A stretch of 64,000 nt of DNA from Acidobacteriota bacterium. Its GTDB lineage: Bacteria; Acidobacteriota; Terriglobia; Terriglobales; Acidobacteriaceae. This document shows, in pieces, positions 34,789 to 44,900 of this stretch. Each line of letters starts with the position of its first letter. Positions within the stretch are counted from its first letter, which is position 1. Location of the stretch: contig QIAU01000125.1 in assembly GCA_003225055.1 (NCBI GenBank), positions 49,742-113,741 on the forward strand. The letters are read 5' to 3'. The position numbers were made by a program, and so were the translations under genes. Below the pieces are notes generated by a model. It made no database searches, was not told the origin of the DNA, and saw nothing but the letters and a program-made list of their open reading frames with translations.

Positions 34789-35520
34789 ATGAAGCCGAAA
34801 GCCTTGATGATGTGCCGTAGCCCGCTAGCCCTGCGCCTTGTGGCGCGTGTCCTGGACGAGCTTGGCATGGTTCAGGACTGCTGCCCCTCCGCGCAGGAAG
34901 CCATTGAGCGATTGGCCCAGGGAAATTATTCGGCGCTGGTGCTGGACTTCGACCTGCCGGGTGGAGCTCAGGTGGCAAAGCTGGCGCGACTGGCGCCGGC
35001 GCAGAGTCGGCCCGTAGTCTTTGCCATGATCGGGCCTTCAACCGACATTGCGAGCACTTACCAGGCGGGCGCGAATTTCGTTCTCTACAAACCTCTGGAG
35101 TTGGACCAGATTTCCCGGTCGCTGCGTGCGGCGCGTGGTTTCCTGGGCGAAGATCGCCGCCGGTCCGCACGGCAGAAACTGGACACGGTGGTTTACCTGA
35201 GGTTCGGCAAGAGTCTGGCCATTCCCGCCCTGATGCTAGACCTTAACGAGGACGGCTTGTCGCTGCAGGCAGCCGACCCATTACCCGCCATGGGGCGGGT
35301 GCCGGTGCATTTCTTATTGCCGGGCAGCACGCGTGCCATCGAAGGGACCGCGGAGGTCATTTGGGCCGACGACTCGGGCCGAGCCGGAATGTTCTTCAGT
35401 CATCTTTCACCAGCCACGCAGAAACGTCTCAGAGCCTGGTTATCTCGTAATAGCAGCAAGCCGGGGCGGGGCGCGCGAGTAAGCCAGACAACAATCGGTG
35501 TGTCGGCGCTTCAAACCTGA
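34789..35520 (+). CDS. Receiver-like plus PilZ domain protein
   Basis: A 243-residue protein. Residues ~1-115 form a response-regulator receiver fold (ALVLDFDLPGG, VLYKPLELDQI), but the usual N-terminal acidic pair is missing (KALMMCRSPLA), so phosphorylation is doubtful. Residues ~120-220 form a PilZ domain: RRSAR fits the RxxxR c-di-GMP motif, and DLNEDGLSL stands where DxSxxG is expected, with Asn for Ser. The ATG at 34789 is preferred over 34717 because the receiver fold begins there. Likely a cytoplasmic c-di-GMP effector. Confidence 0.8.
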   Translation: MKPKALMMCRSPLALRLVARVLDELGMVQDCCPSAQEAIERLAQGNYSALVLDFDLPGGAQVAKLARLAPAQSRPVVFAMIGPSTDIASTYQAGANFVLYKPLELDQISRSLRAARGFLGEDRRRSARQKLDTVVYLRFGKSLAIPALMLDLNEDGLSLQAADPLPAMGRVPVHFLLPGSTRAIEGTAEVIWADDSGRAGMFFSHLSPATQKRLRAWLSRNSSKPGRGARVSQTTIGVSALQT

Positions 35521-35606
35521 TCCCGAGTTCTACTCTGCGCCATCCCGCGTAAGTCCGTTTGGCCGCGTGCTAGACTCGCCCTTCAACTCTGAGGTGATTC
35601 CGCAGC

Positions 35607-37022
35607 ATGGGTGACGTGACTCGCCTATCAGCCTTGGCGATGGCGGAACTGGTCCGTCGCAGGGAAATTTCGCCAATCGCACTGATCGAAGCTCATCTTG
35701 CCCGCATTGAGAAGCTCAATCCGAAACTGAATGCCTTCGTACACGTGGATCAAGAGCGTGCCCGCCGCGACGCCCGCGCCGCAGAATGGGCGGTGCAACA
35801 AGGAGCCGGTCTCGGAGCACTCAACGGTGTGCCCATCAGCATCAAGAGTTCCATCGATGTCGCCGGGTTTCGCTGCGAGGCGGGAACCAATTTAAGAAAA
35901 GGATACGTTCCGAACCGTGATGCGACCTTGGTCAGTCGCCTGCGGGCGGCGGGTGCGATCGTCCTGGGAGTTACCAATTGCCCCGAACTTCTCATGGCGT
36001 GGGAAACCGACAACCTCATTTACGGGCGCACCAGTAATCCTTGGGATTTGTCGCGCACCGCCGGAGGCTCCAGCGGTGGGGAAGCGGCAGCTATCGCGGC
36101 CTGCTGTTCGGCGGCCGGAGTAGGCAGCGATGGCGGCGGCTCCATTCGCGTTCCCGCTCATTTCAGCGGCATTTGCGGTTTGAAGCCAACTCCGGGCCGG
36201 ATTCCAGCAACTGGGCATTTCCCGAATTCTGTTGGTCCCTTCGCTCTGCTCGGCGTTGTCGGCCCAATGGCCCGAACCGTGGCTGATGTCCAGGCTTTGT
36301 TTGAAATCATGCAGGGCCCGGACGAAGGCGATCCGTGCGCCGCGCCTGTGCCTTTACGCAAGTACTCTCGGGAAGAAATACGAACGGTCGGGATCGCGTA
36401 CTTCGAAGACGATGGGCGCACTCCCGTCACCGCCGCCACTGGCGCCGCAGTTCGCAGCGCGGCGCTCGCATTGGAGCAGGCTGGGTTCAACGTCAGCCAC
36501 TTCCGTCCTGACGGTCTCGAACTGGCCCGCGAGCTGTGGTGGAAATTCTTCGGTATCGCCGGAGCGATGCTGCTGGGACCCATGATGGCCGGCCACGAAC
36601 GCGAGATTAGTCCGATTCTCAAGGAATTTGCCGGATGGACCGCGGCCGAACCGCCGCACACCGCTCAGACCCTTCTCGATACCTGGATTCAGCGCGACAC
36701 CTTGCGCACACAAGTTTTCACCCAGATGAAGGAGATCCCGATCCTCGTCTGCCCGGTAGCGGCGGTGCCTGCTTTCCGTCATGGCGAGCGCAGTTGGGAG
36801 ATCGTGGGCCAGACGGTAAAGTATCTTGATGCCTGGAGCTACTGCGAATGGTTCAATCTGTTGGGCATGCCGGCTGCTGTCGTACCGGTGGGACCATCGC
36901 CTGAGGGCTTGCCGATCGGAGTGCAGATTGTGGGCCTCCCCTGGCAGGAGGAGTTGGTGCTCGAAGTCGCCACCCTTATTGAGAAGGGCTGTGGGGGGTG
37001 GCGGGAAGCGCCTATCGGTTAG
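35607..37022 (+). CDS. Amidase signature enzyme
   Basis: A 471-residue amide hydrolase. The Ser-cisSer-Lys triad is visible: Lys80 in PISIKSSIDVAG, Ser155 in TAGGSSGGEA and the nucleophile Ser179 in GSDGGGSIRVP. The C-terminus (LGMPAAVVPVGPSPEGLPIGVQIVG) is standard. No gatB or gatC genes lie nearby, so a GatA role in tRNA amidation is unlikely; fatty-acid or aryl amides are possible substrates. Confidence 0.9.
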   Translation: MGDVTRLSALAMAELVRRREISPIALIEAHLARIEKLNPKLNAFVHVDQERARRDARAAEWAVQQGAGLGALNGVPISIKSSIDVAGFRCEAGTNLRKGYVPNRDATLVSRLRAAGAIVLGVTNCPELLMAWETDNLIYGRTSNPWDLSRTAGGSSGGEAAAIAACCSAAGVGSDGGGSIRVPAHFSGICGLKPTPGRIPATGHFPNSVGPFALLGVVGPMARTVADVQALFEIMQGPDEGDPCAAPVPLRKYSREEIRTVGIAYFEDDGRTPVTAATGAAVRSAALALEQAGFNVSHFRPDGLELARELWWKFFGIAGAMLLGPMMAGHEREISPILKEFAGWTAAEPPHTAQTLLDTWIQRDTLRTQVFTQMKEIPILVCPVAAVPAFRHGERSWEIVGQTVKYLDAWSYCEWFNLLGMPAAVVPVGPSPEGLPIGVQIVGLPWQEELVLEVATLIEKGCGGWREAPIG

Positions 37023-37149
37023 ACGCCCGCCTCGCTAGTATTTTTATACTACGGTACTCTGGCTGCTAAGAAGGTAAGCTTTCCGCCGATAACTGTTTTT
37101 CATCCCCGGCGGAATTGTGAGTCCGTTCGGCGCTGCTCCCTGAATCAGA

Positions 37150-40020
37150 ATGCGAGAAGCTTTTTCCAATGGCCGGGTGCTGACCACGCTAGGAGTGTTT
37201 CTCTTCATTTCCGCGGTGTACCTGTTCGCCTTCCCGCAACCTAATGTCATCTATCCTGCAATGGTTTTGTTGCATGTGCTCGCCGGAGTGCTTGCGACAG
37301 CCCTGTTGATCCCCGCCCTTGGGCGTGCTTTTCGAAACCGGCAGGTCGGAGATTTCTTTGGACGCGCCGCCCTTACCGCAGGGGCTGTGGTAGGTCTGGC
37401 CTTGATCTACACCGGAACTCCGCGGGCAGAGTGGAATTGGCTGTACGCTCACATCATTCTTTCCGTAGTAGGCCTCGGGATTCTCTTCTCCGTCTGGGCA
37501 GGGAAGCGAGGCTGGCTGGTCGGCGGCACCAGTTTGGCAATCGTACGCGCGGCAATTTGTCTGCTTATGCTGGCCGGACTCGGTCGAATCGCTCAGTACC
37601 TGCGCGTCGCGCGCTGGCAAACGAGCGCGGTGATTTCGAACCCTTCCGACCCGCCTGCGAGCATGGATGGTGAAGGCGACGGCCCCAAGGGCCCCTTCTT
37701 CCCCAGTTCGGCGCAGGTCTACGGCGGCCAGAAAATTCCCAGCAAGTTTTTCATGGAGTCCGATTCCTGCAGGCGCTGCCATCAGGACATTTACAACCAG
37801 TGGTTCAGTTCGGTCCATCACTTCTCGTCGTTCAATAACCAGTGGTATCGCAAGAGCATTGAGTACATGCAGGACACGATTGGCACGCGCCCGTCGAAGT
37901 GGTGCGGTGGGTGTCACGACCCGGCGGTGCTCTATGCGGGCAAGATGGATCGTCCCATCAAGGAATTTGTGCATGCGCCGGAAGCTCAGGCCGGCCTGGG
38001 TTGCATGATGTGCCACTCCATCGCCCGGGTGAAAAGCACCATGGGTCAGGGCGACTTCTATCTGGAATATCCCAAGCTGCATGAATTGGCGGCCAGCCAA
38101 AACCCTATTGTGCGCATGCTGCATGATTTTCTTACTAACCTCAACCCCGAACCTCACCGCCGCGTGTTCCTGAAGCCGTTCATGCGGAACCAGACTGCCG
38201 AGTTCTGCTCTTCCTGCCACAAGGTGCACCTGGACGTTCCGGTGAATCACTATCGCTGGATTCGCGGCTTCAATGAATACGACAACTGGCAGGCCAGCGG
38301 GGTTTCCGGTGAGGGCGCGCGCTCCTTTTATTACCCGCCCAAGCCGGCGCAGTGCGCAGACTGTCACATGCCCATGGCGCCTTCCCGGGATGCCGGCAAC
38401 GTGAATGGATTCGTCCACTCGCATCGTTTTCCAGCAGCCAACACCGCGGTCCCAACCGCGAATGAAGACCGAGAGCAGCTCAAGCTCACAGAAGATTTTC
38501 TGAAAAACGGAATCATGAGCGTGGATATCTTCGCGCTCTCGCCAGCCCGGGCGGAAAGTCAGCCGGGCGCCAACGCTCAAACCGAGATGGCCACCACCTT
38601 CGCTGTGGGCGAAGAAGCGGAGGCGAAAGTCACACCGGGAGCAACCGCCGGAGCTGCACCGGTCACCGCGCCGCTTAATCGTGTTCAGCCGGCGGTCCGG
38701 CGCGGCGACACGGTTCGGGTGGAGGTTGTGGTCCGCACGAAGAAGTTAGGTCACTTTTTCCCGGGTGGCACGGTCGATGCCTACGACACCTGGGTGGAAC
38801 TCAAGGGCATCGACGACAGGGGTCAGACGATCTTCTGGAGTGGCATGGTCGAAGACAACGGCAGAGGGCCGGTGGAGAAGGGCGCACATTTTTATCGCTC
38901 GCTTCAGGTCGACGATCATGGCAACCAGATTAACAAGAGAAATGCCTGGTCAACCCGCGCGGTTGTGTACGTGCACCTGATTCCTCCCGGGGCTGCCGAC
39001 ACAATTCATTACCGCATCCACATTCCCCAGAACGCCGGCGGCAAGATCACCCTGCACGCCCGGCTCTGCTACCGCAAGTTTGCCTGGTGGAATACCCAGT
39101 TTGCTTTCGCCGGCGTGCCTGACCCGAATCAGCCCCGCCGAGACGTCACACCGAATCACGACGACACGAAGTATGTGTTCAGCGGTCCGTTAAAGGGACT
39201 TTCGGCGAGAGAAGAAAAAATCCCCGACGTTCCGATCGTCGCCCTTGCCGAAGATGAGGTTGCGCTTCAAGTGCTGCCCCCTAGTCTACCCCCGCCAGAA
39301 CCCAAAGTGATGCTCGAGGGCAGCGATTGGCAGCGCTGGAATGATTACGGCATCGGCCTGCTTTTGCAGGGCGATCTGAAGGGGGCGCAGGCAGCATTCC
39401 AGAAGATTACCGAAATCGATCCCAAGAATCCGGATGGCTGGGTGAACATCGGCCGGGCCGCGGTGCAGGAAGGCGACATGGAGCGCGCTCGCAGCGTGCT
39501 TGAAAAAGCTCTGAAGACCGAGCCTGATCTGGCACGCGCAAACTTCTTCTACGCCAAGGTCCTGCGAGCCGATGGCAAGTACGACGAGGCCGCTCGGCAT
39601 CTGCGCCGGGTGGTGGCGCAATATCCGCGCGATCGCGTGGCGTTGAACGATTTGGGACGCATCCTTTTTCTCGAGCGCCGCTACCAGGATGCGATCAAAG
39701 TGCTGCAGGATGTTCTCGCCGTCGATCCGGAGGATTTGCAAGCGCACTACAATCTCATGCTTTGTTACAACGGCTTGGGCGATGAGAAGCAGGCTCACGA
39801 GCACCAGGTGCGTTACCTGCGATTCAAGGCCGACGAAGCCTCGCAGGCAATCACCGGCCCATACCGGCAACTGAATCCAGAAGATAACAACGAACGCCAG
39901 GGCATCCACGAACACGTTTCTGTGCCGCTGGATCGCGGGCAGGCGGGTCTCCGACCCGCCCGACTCGAGCGCCACTCGGCTTACCAACGACACACCTCTT
40001 CTCCCGGGGCTTCCAGGTAA
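37150..40020 (+). CDS. Five-heme membrane cytochrome c with TPR domain
   Basis: A 956-residue protein. Four to five N-terminal membrane segments (~10-155) are followed by five CxxCH heme motifs: CRRCH (~207), CGGCH (~253), CMMCH (~286), CSSCH (~355) and CADCH (~403). A beta-rich region follows (~500-700), then about four TPRs (~720-900). The arrangement resembles cytochrome c554/NrfA-like domains anchored in the membrane. The gene overlaps the next one by one base (TAATG). The last ~35 residues read through a palindromic repeat (39942-39960), so the natural C-terminus may have been extended by it. Electron donor and acceptor are unknown. Confidence 0.85.
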   Translation: MREAFSNGRVLTTLGVFLFISAVYLFAFPQPNVIYPAMVLLHVLAGVLATALLIPALGRAFRNRQVGDFFGRAALTAGAVVGLALIYTGTPRAEWNWLYAHIILSVVGLGILFSVWAGKRGWLVGGTSLAIVRAAICLLMLAGLGRIAQYLRVARWQTSAVISNPSDPPASMDGEGDGPKGPFFPSSAQVYGGQKIPSKFFMESDSCRRCHQDIYNQWFSSVHHFSSFNNQWYRKSIEYMQDTIGTRPSKWCGGCHDPAVLYAGKMDRPIKEFVHAPEAQAGLGCMMCHSIARVKSTMGQGDFYLEYPKLHELAASQNPIVRMLHDFLTNLNPEPHRRVFLKPFMRNQTAEFCSSCHKVHLDVPVNHYRWIRGFNEYDNWQASGVSGEGARSFYYPPKPAQCADCHMPMAPSRDAGNVNGFVHSHRFPAANTAVPTANEDREQLKLTEDFLKNGIMSVDIFALSPARAESQPGANAQTEMATTFAVGEEAEAKVTPGATAGAAPVTAPLNRVQPAVRRGDTVRVEVVVRTKKLGHFFPGGTVDAYDTWVELKGIDDRGQTIFWSGMVEDNGRGPVEKGAHFYRSLQVDDHGNQINKRNAWSTRAVVYVHLIPPGAADTIHYRIHIPQNAGGKITLHARLCYRKFAWWNTQFAFAGVPDPNQPRRDVTPNHDDTKYVFSGPLKGLSAREEKIPDVPIVALAEDEVALQVLPPSLPPPEPKVMLEGSDWQRWNDYGIGLLLQGDLKGAQAAFQKITEIDPKNPDGWVNIGRAAVQEGDMERARSVLEKALKTEPDLARANFFYAKVLRADGKYDEAARHLRRVVAQYPRDRVALNDLGRILFLERRYQDAIKVLQDVLAVDPEDLQAHYNLMLCYNGLGDEKQAHEHQVRYLRFKADEASQAITGPYRQLNPEDNNERQGIHEHVSVPLDRGQAGLRPARLERHSAYQRHTSSPGASR
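39942..39960. repeat. REP-like palindrome inside coding sequence
   Basis: Exact copy of the 19-mer GGCGGGTCTCCGACCCGCC also found at 4679-4697. It lies within the last codons of the cytochrome gene and encodes AGLRPA. Confidence 0.85.
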
Positions 40021-41798
40021 TGCTTAATCGCGGTTCACGGTTCCCGCCAAGACACGGCTTCAGCCCTGCCGATTGCCGCGCAAGAAAGTTTGCGGCTCTA
40101 GCCGCGGCTACGATTTTGCTGCTCATCCACCCAGCACACGCGCAGCCCATCACCTTCCGCGATATCACTTCCCAGGCCGGCATTCGCTTCATCCACAACA
40201 ATGCCGCGTTCGGGAAGAAATACCTGCCGGAGACCCTGGGCCCGGGTTGCGCCTTCATCGATTATGACAACGACGGCTATCCCGACATTCTCTTGATCAA
40301 CGGCGAAGATTGGCCCGGCCACGCCAAGATGGGCCCGACGACGCTCAAGCTCTACCACAACAATCAAGACGGAACCTTCACCGACGTGACACGCAAGGCT
40401 GGGCTGGCCGTTCCCATGTTTGGCTTAGGTGTCGCCATCGGTGACTACGACAACGATGGCCACGAGGATATCTTCATTACTACCCTCGGTCAGAGTCACC
40501 TGTTCCACAACAACGGCAGGGGAACCTTCAGCGATATGACCAAGGCGGCAGGCCTGTGGGGTCCGCAGGAGTTTTCCACCAGCGCCGCCTGGGTGGATTA
40601 CGATCGCGATGGCAAGCTCGATCTGGTGGTCGCTAATTACGTCGAGTGGTCGATCCAGGGCGATCTGTTCTGTACGCTCGACGGTACCCGCAAGTCGTAC
40701 TGCACGCCGGAGTCCTACAGAGGCTCCTCCGCGCGGCTGTGGCACAACCTGGGTAACGGCAAATTTGAGGATGCAACCCAGAAGGCAGGATTTTGGGATC
40801 CCACCTCCAAGAGCTTGGGCATTGCCATCTTGGATTACAACGGCGATGGATGGCCTGACATTCTACTCGCCAACGACACTCAGCCCAACAAGCTTTATCT
40901 GAACAAGCAGAATGGCACATTTGAGGAGAGGGCGGTCTCGGCCGGAATCGCCTTCAGTGAAGACGGCGTGGCGCGTGCCGGCATGGGGGTTGATGCCGGC
41001 GACTACGACCGCTCCGGCCATCCCAGCATCATCATCACCAACTTCGCCAACCAAATGCTCTCGCTCTACCACAATGAGGGCAACGGCCTGTTCGTGGACG
41101 AGGCCCCGCGGTCGGAGGTCGGCCGCGCCACTCTTGTCACCTTGGGCTTCGGCTGCTTTTTCTTCGACTACGATAACGACGGCTGGCCCGACATTTTTGT
41201 CGCCGACGGACACATTGAGAATGAAATCGAGCGCGTGCAAAAGCGAGTGAGCTACGCCGAACCGCCACATCTTTTCCGCAATCTGGGTGGAGGCAAGTTC
41301 CAGGAAGTCACCGAGCAGATGGGGACTGGTTTCGCTGCACCCAAGGTTGCCCGCGCCGCTGCCTATGCGGATATAGATAATGATGGCGCGCTGGACTTGC
41401 TTGTCACCACGAATGGCGGCCGCGCCTACTTATTCCATAACCAAGCGGGTACGAACCACAGCCTGCGCATTAAATTGGTCGGCACAAAATCGAATCACGA
41501 TGGCATCGGTAGTGTGGTGCGCGTCGCAAGCGGCGGCGACAAGCAATGGCAGATGTTGAAAAGCGGCTCCAGCTATCTGTCGCAGAGTGAACTGGTGCTC
41601 ACCTTTGGCCTGGGCGGGAAGATCAAGGCCGATTCAGCCGAAATTCAATGGCCCAGTGGACAGGTGGACAAACTCTCCGACGTTCCTTCCGGCCAGACAC
41701 TCACGATCCAGGAAGGCAGGGGCGTGATTTCAAGCCGCGCGTATAGGCCGCGCAAACCAGCACCTAAGACAACCGCGGCAGCGAGGCGTATGCCTTGA
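40020..41798 (+). CDS. CRTAC1/ASPIC-UnbV beta-propeller protein
   Basis: A 592-residue exported protein with a signal peptide ending HPAHAQ (about residue 41). Seven FG-GAP/VCBS blades carry Ca-binding loops: DYDNDGYPD, DYDNDGHED, DYDRDGKLD, DYNGDGWPD, DYDRSGHPS, DYDNDGWPD and DIDNDGALD. The ASPIC/UnbV region (~485-570: NHSLRIKLVG, SGSSYLSQSE, WPSGQVDKL) closes the domain. Its start overlaps the cytochrome stop, so the two are translated together. The family is secreted; in bacteria no activity is established. Confidence 0.9.
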   Translation: MLNRGSRFPPRHGFSPADCRARKFAALAAATILLLIHPAHAQPITFRDITSQAGIRFIHNNAAFGKKYLPETLGPGCAFIDYDNDGYPDILLINGEDWPGHAKMGPTTLKLYHNNQDGTFTDVTRKAGLAVPMFGLGVAIGDYDNDGHEDIFITTLGQSHLFHNNGRGTFSDMTKAAGLWGPQEFSTSAAWVDYDRDGKLDLVVANYVEWSIQGDLFCTLDGTRKSYCTPESYRGSSARLWHNLGNGKFEDATQKAGFWDPTSKSLGIAILDYNGDGWPDILLANDTQPNKLYLNKQNGTFEERAVSAGIAFSEDGVARAGMGVDAGDYDRSGHPSIIITNFANQMLSLYHNEGNGLFVDEAPRSEVGRATLVTLGFGCFFFDYDNDGWPDIFVADGHIENEIERVQKRVSYAEPPHLFRNLGGGKFQEVTEQMGTGFAAPKVARAAAYADIDNDGALDLLVTTNGGRAYLFHNQAGTNHSLRIKLVGTKSNHDGIGSVVRVASGGDKQWQMLKSGSSYLSQSELVLTFGLGGKIKADSAEIQWPSGQVDKLSDVPSGQTLTIQEGRGVISSRAYRPRKPAPKTTAAARRMP

Positions 41799-41917
41799 TC
41801 TCAGAGGGCCACGGGTAAGCAGGGATGGATACCGAGCAGGGTGCATCCGTGCGAATCCGTGAAACAGGCGGCCATTTGATTTGATCGCCAGTCGCTGATG
41901 TAGACTGACTCGTCTCT

Positions 41918-44900
41918 ATGAAATCGCCGAGCGTAACGGCCGCCCTCCTATTTCTCCTTGCGCTTACCCTTCTGGCGGCTGCGCCCCAAAAGGATTCCAA
42001 GGAGGTCAATTCCTCCGAGGCCGCGCGTCTTAACAATCTGGGTTGCGCCTACATGAACCAGCAGCTCTTTGAGAAAGCGCTGAAATCTTTCGAAGAGTCC
42101 TCCCGCCTTGATCCCAAGCTGGCGGTCGCGCGTGTCAACCAGGGTATCGCGTTATCGAATTTGCAGCGCGTTGATGAAGCGAAGAAGGTGCTGCATGAGA
42201 CGGTCAAGAATGATCCGAAGGATCCGCACGCCTGGTACAACCTCGGGCTAATCGACAAGAACTCCGGTGACCCGGAAGCGGCAATCGATGCCTTCCAGCG
42301 GGTGACGGAAATTGACCCCAATGACCCCGACACATGGTATCTATTGGGCACGGTCCACCTGCAGCAAAAGCAATTTCCCCCAGCCGTCGATTCTCTCCAG
42401 CATGCGCTCAAGCTGAACCGGCTGCACGCGTCCGCCGAATTCGGACTGTCGCGTGCCTACCAGCAGTCCGGCGACACAACCGAAGCGCGCAAACATCTTA
42501 CCCGCTTCCAATACGTCACGCAAAACAAGCTGGGCACGACGATGAGCCTGGCCTATGGCGAGCAGGGGAAATATTCGCGCGCGGAGGAATCCGCGGCTGC
42601 CCCGGAGCATGTGCCACCTGCCATGAAGGTCGAGTTTGTGGACGTCACGCAAAAGGCAGGATTAGCGACCCAATCTGCTCCCGGACAGGCGGAGGATCTC
42701 GCGTCTTTCCTCGGTCCGGGAGCATGTTTTCTTGACTATGACGGCGATGGCAAACTCGACATCATGCTCGCCGATTCGGGTCCGGTGGGTGGCCTTGGTT
42801 TATATCGCAATCTTGGCAACGGGAAGTTTGAAGATGTCACCAGGAAGGCAGAACTCGATCCGACTCTGCACGCGATTGGCTGCACAGCAGGCGACTACGA
42901 CAACGACGGCGCTACTGATCTGGCTCTTACCACGAACCGTCGCGTCCTCCTGCTGCACAACGAGAAGAACGCGACATTCAAGGATGTAACCGAAGCTGCT
43001 GGGCTGAAAAGTGATGACCTGAACCTTGGGGTGACCTTCATCGATTACGATCACGATGGTGATCTCGACTTATACATCACTCGATTCATCAATCAGGCCG
43101 CGCCCGCCAAAGGAGAGCCGATCAGGTTACCCTACGACCAGATATATCCGGGGAACGCAATGTGGCGCAATAACGCTAACGGAACCTATAGCAACGTCAC
43201 CGAATCGGTCGGGTTGCTAGGCCACGGTCCCGACATTGGCGCAGCCGGCACGGATTACAACAACGACCGCGCCGTCGACATTGTGGTCACCGGCTGGCAT
43301 GGCGCGCCTATCGTCTTCGAGAATCCCCGTGAAGGGAAGTTTCCCGCGCGTGAACCGTGGTCCGCTCCTGTCCCCCCTCCCACAGTCGGCATTGCCGTTC
43401 TGGACTTCGACCATGACGGTTGGATGGATGTAGCTTTCACCCACGGGGACGCGCCTGGCCTGACGCTCTGGCGCAACAACCGGGGCAAGAGCTTCGAACC
43501 CGTAGCTCTGCCGGCAACCAATTGGGTCCGCGGCTGGGGCGTGGCGGCGCTTGATTATGACAACGATGGCTGGATGGACGTGGCGGCTGTCGGCGAGACC
43601 AAAGAAGGCAAGGGCGAAATCCGCCTCTTCCGCAATCTTGGCCCGGACGGTTTTAAAGACGTCACTACTGATGTTGGTCTCGACAAAATTCAATTGAAAG
43701 ATCCACGTGCGGTTGTAACCGGCGACTACGACGGCGACGGCGCTACCGACCTCGTGGTTACCCAGAATCATGGCCGCGCGATTCTGCTGCGCAACCAAGG
43801 CGGAAACCAGAACCACTGGCTGCGGCTGTCGCTCAAAGGATTGAACGATAACAAGTCCGCGATCGGCACTAAAGTCGAAGTCTTCGCAGGCGCGAATCGC
43901 CAGAAGTGGGAAATCGCCGGATCCTCCGGTTATCTGGGCCAGAACTCGACCGTAATCATTGCCGGGCTCGGCTCGACCGGAGAAGCGGATGTCGTACGCA
44001 TGCTTTGGCCTACCGGGGTTCTCGAGGATGAAATCCAGATTGCGGGAAACCGCGAGCAGGAGTTCACCGAGATTGACCGCCGCGGCAGTTCCTGCCCCAC
44101 GCTGTTCGCATGGGACGGCAACCACTATGAATTAGTTGGCGACATGCTTGGCGCCGGCGTGGTCGGCCACCGGATTGGGGCGGGGAAGCGCAATGTTCCG
44201 CGCCCCACCGAGTACATCAAGCTGGACCGCAACCAGCTTGGCATGAAAGACGGCAAGCTCAGTTTCCGCCTTATGGAACCGCTGGAGGAAGCTGTCTACC
44301 TCGACCAGGTTCAGCTACTGGCGGTCGATCATCCAGCTGAGTTCGACGTTTATCCCAACGAGTACTTCGCCAGCAACCCGCCGTACCCGGAGTTCAAGAT
44401 CGTTTTCAGCCGCGGTGCTCAAACGCCTGCCGGCGCCTGGGACGAGCACGGGCATAACGTACTTCCAGACTTACTGGCACACCGGTATTTTGGCGATTTC
44501 GACCTGCTCCCGTTCCATGGCTTCGCCAAAATGCACAGCCTGGAACTCGACCTGGGCCAGCCGTACGGCGGCGGCCCGCTCTGGCTGCTGATGCATGGCG
44601 AGATTGAGTATTTCACCGCGACCAGCATGTATGCCGCCGATCAAGCCGGCCTGCAGCCGGTCGCGCCCTACGTGGAGGCGCTCGATTCACGGGGAAAATG
44701 GACTCGCGTTATAGACGACATGGGATTTCCTGCCGGCGGCGCCCGCACCATGACAGCGGACCTGACGGGCAAGTTGCCGCGAGGCACGCGACGCGTCCGC
44801 ATCTGGACCAATCTGCAGATTTATTGGGACAACATTTTGATCAACCGCAGTAGCCAGCGACAGAACGCGCGAGTGAATCGGTTGCCGCCCGCTCGCGCCG

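Noticed and set aside
37189..38580. 463-codon minus-strand ORF inside the cytochrome gene
   Set aside because: An antisense shadow caused by GC-rich third positions; the plus strand has five CxxCH motifs and membrane segments.
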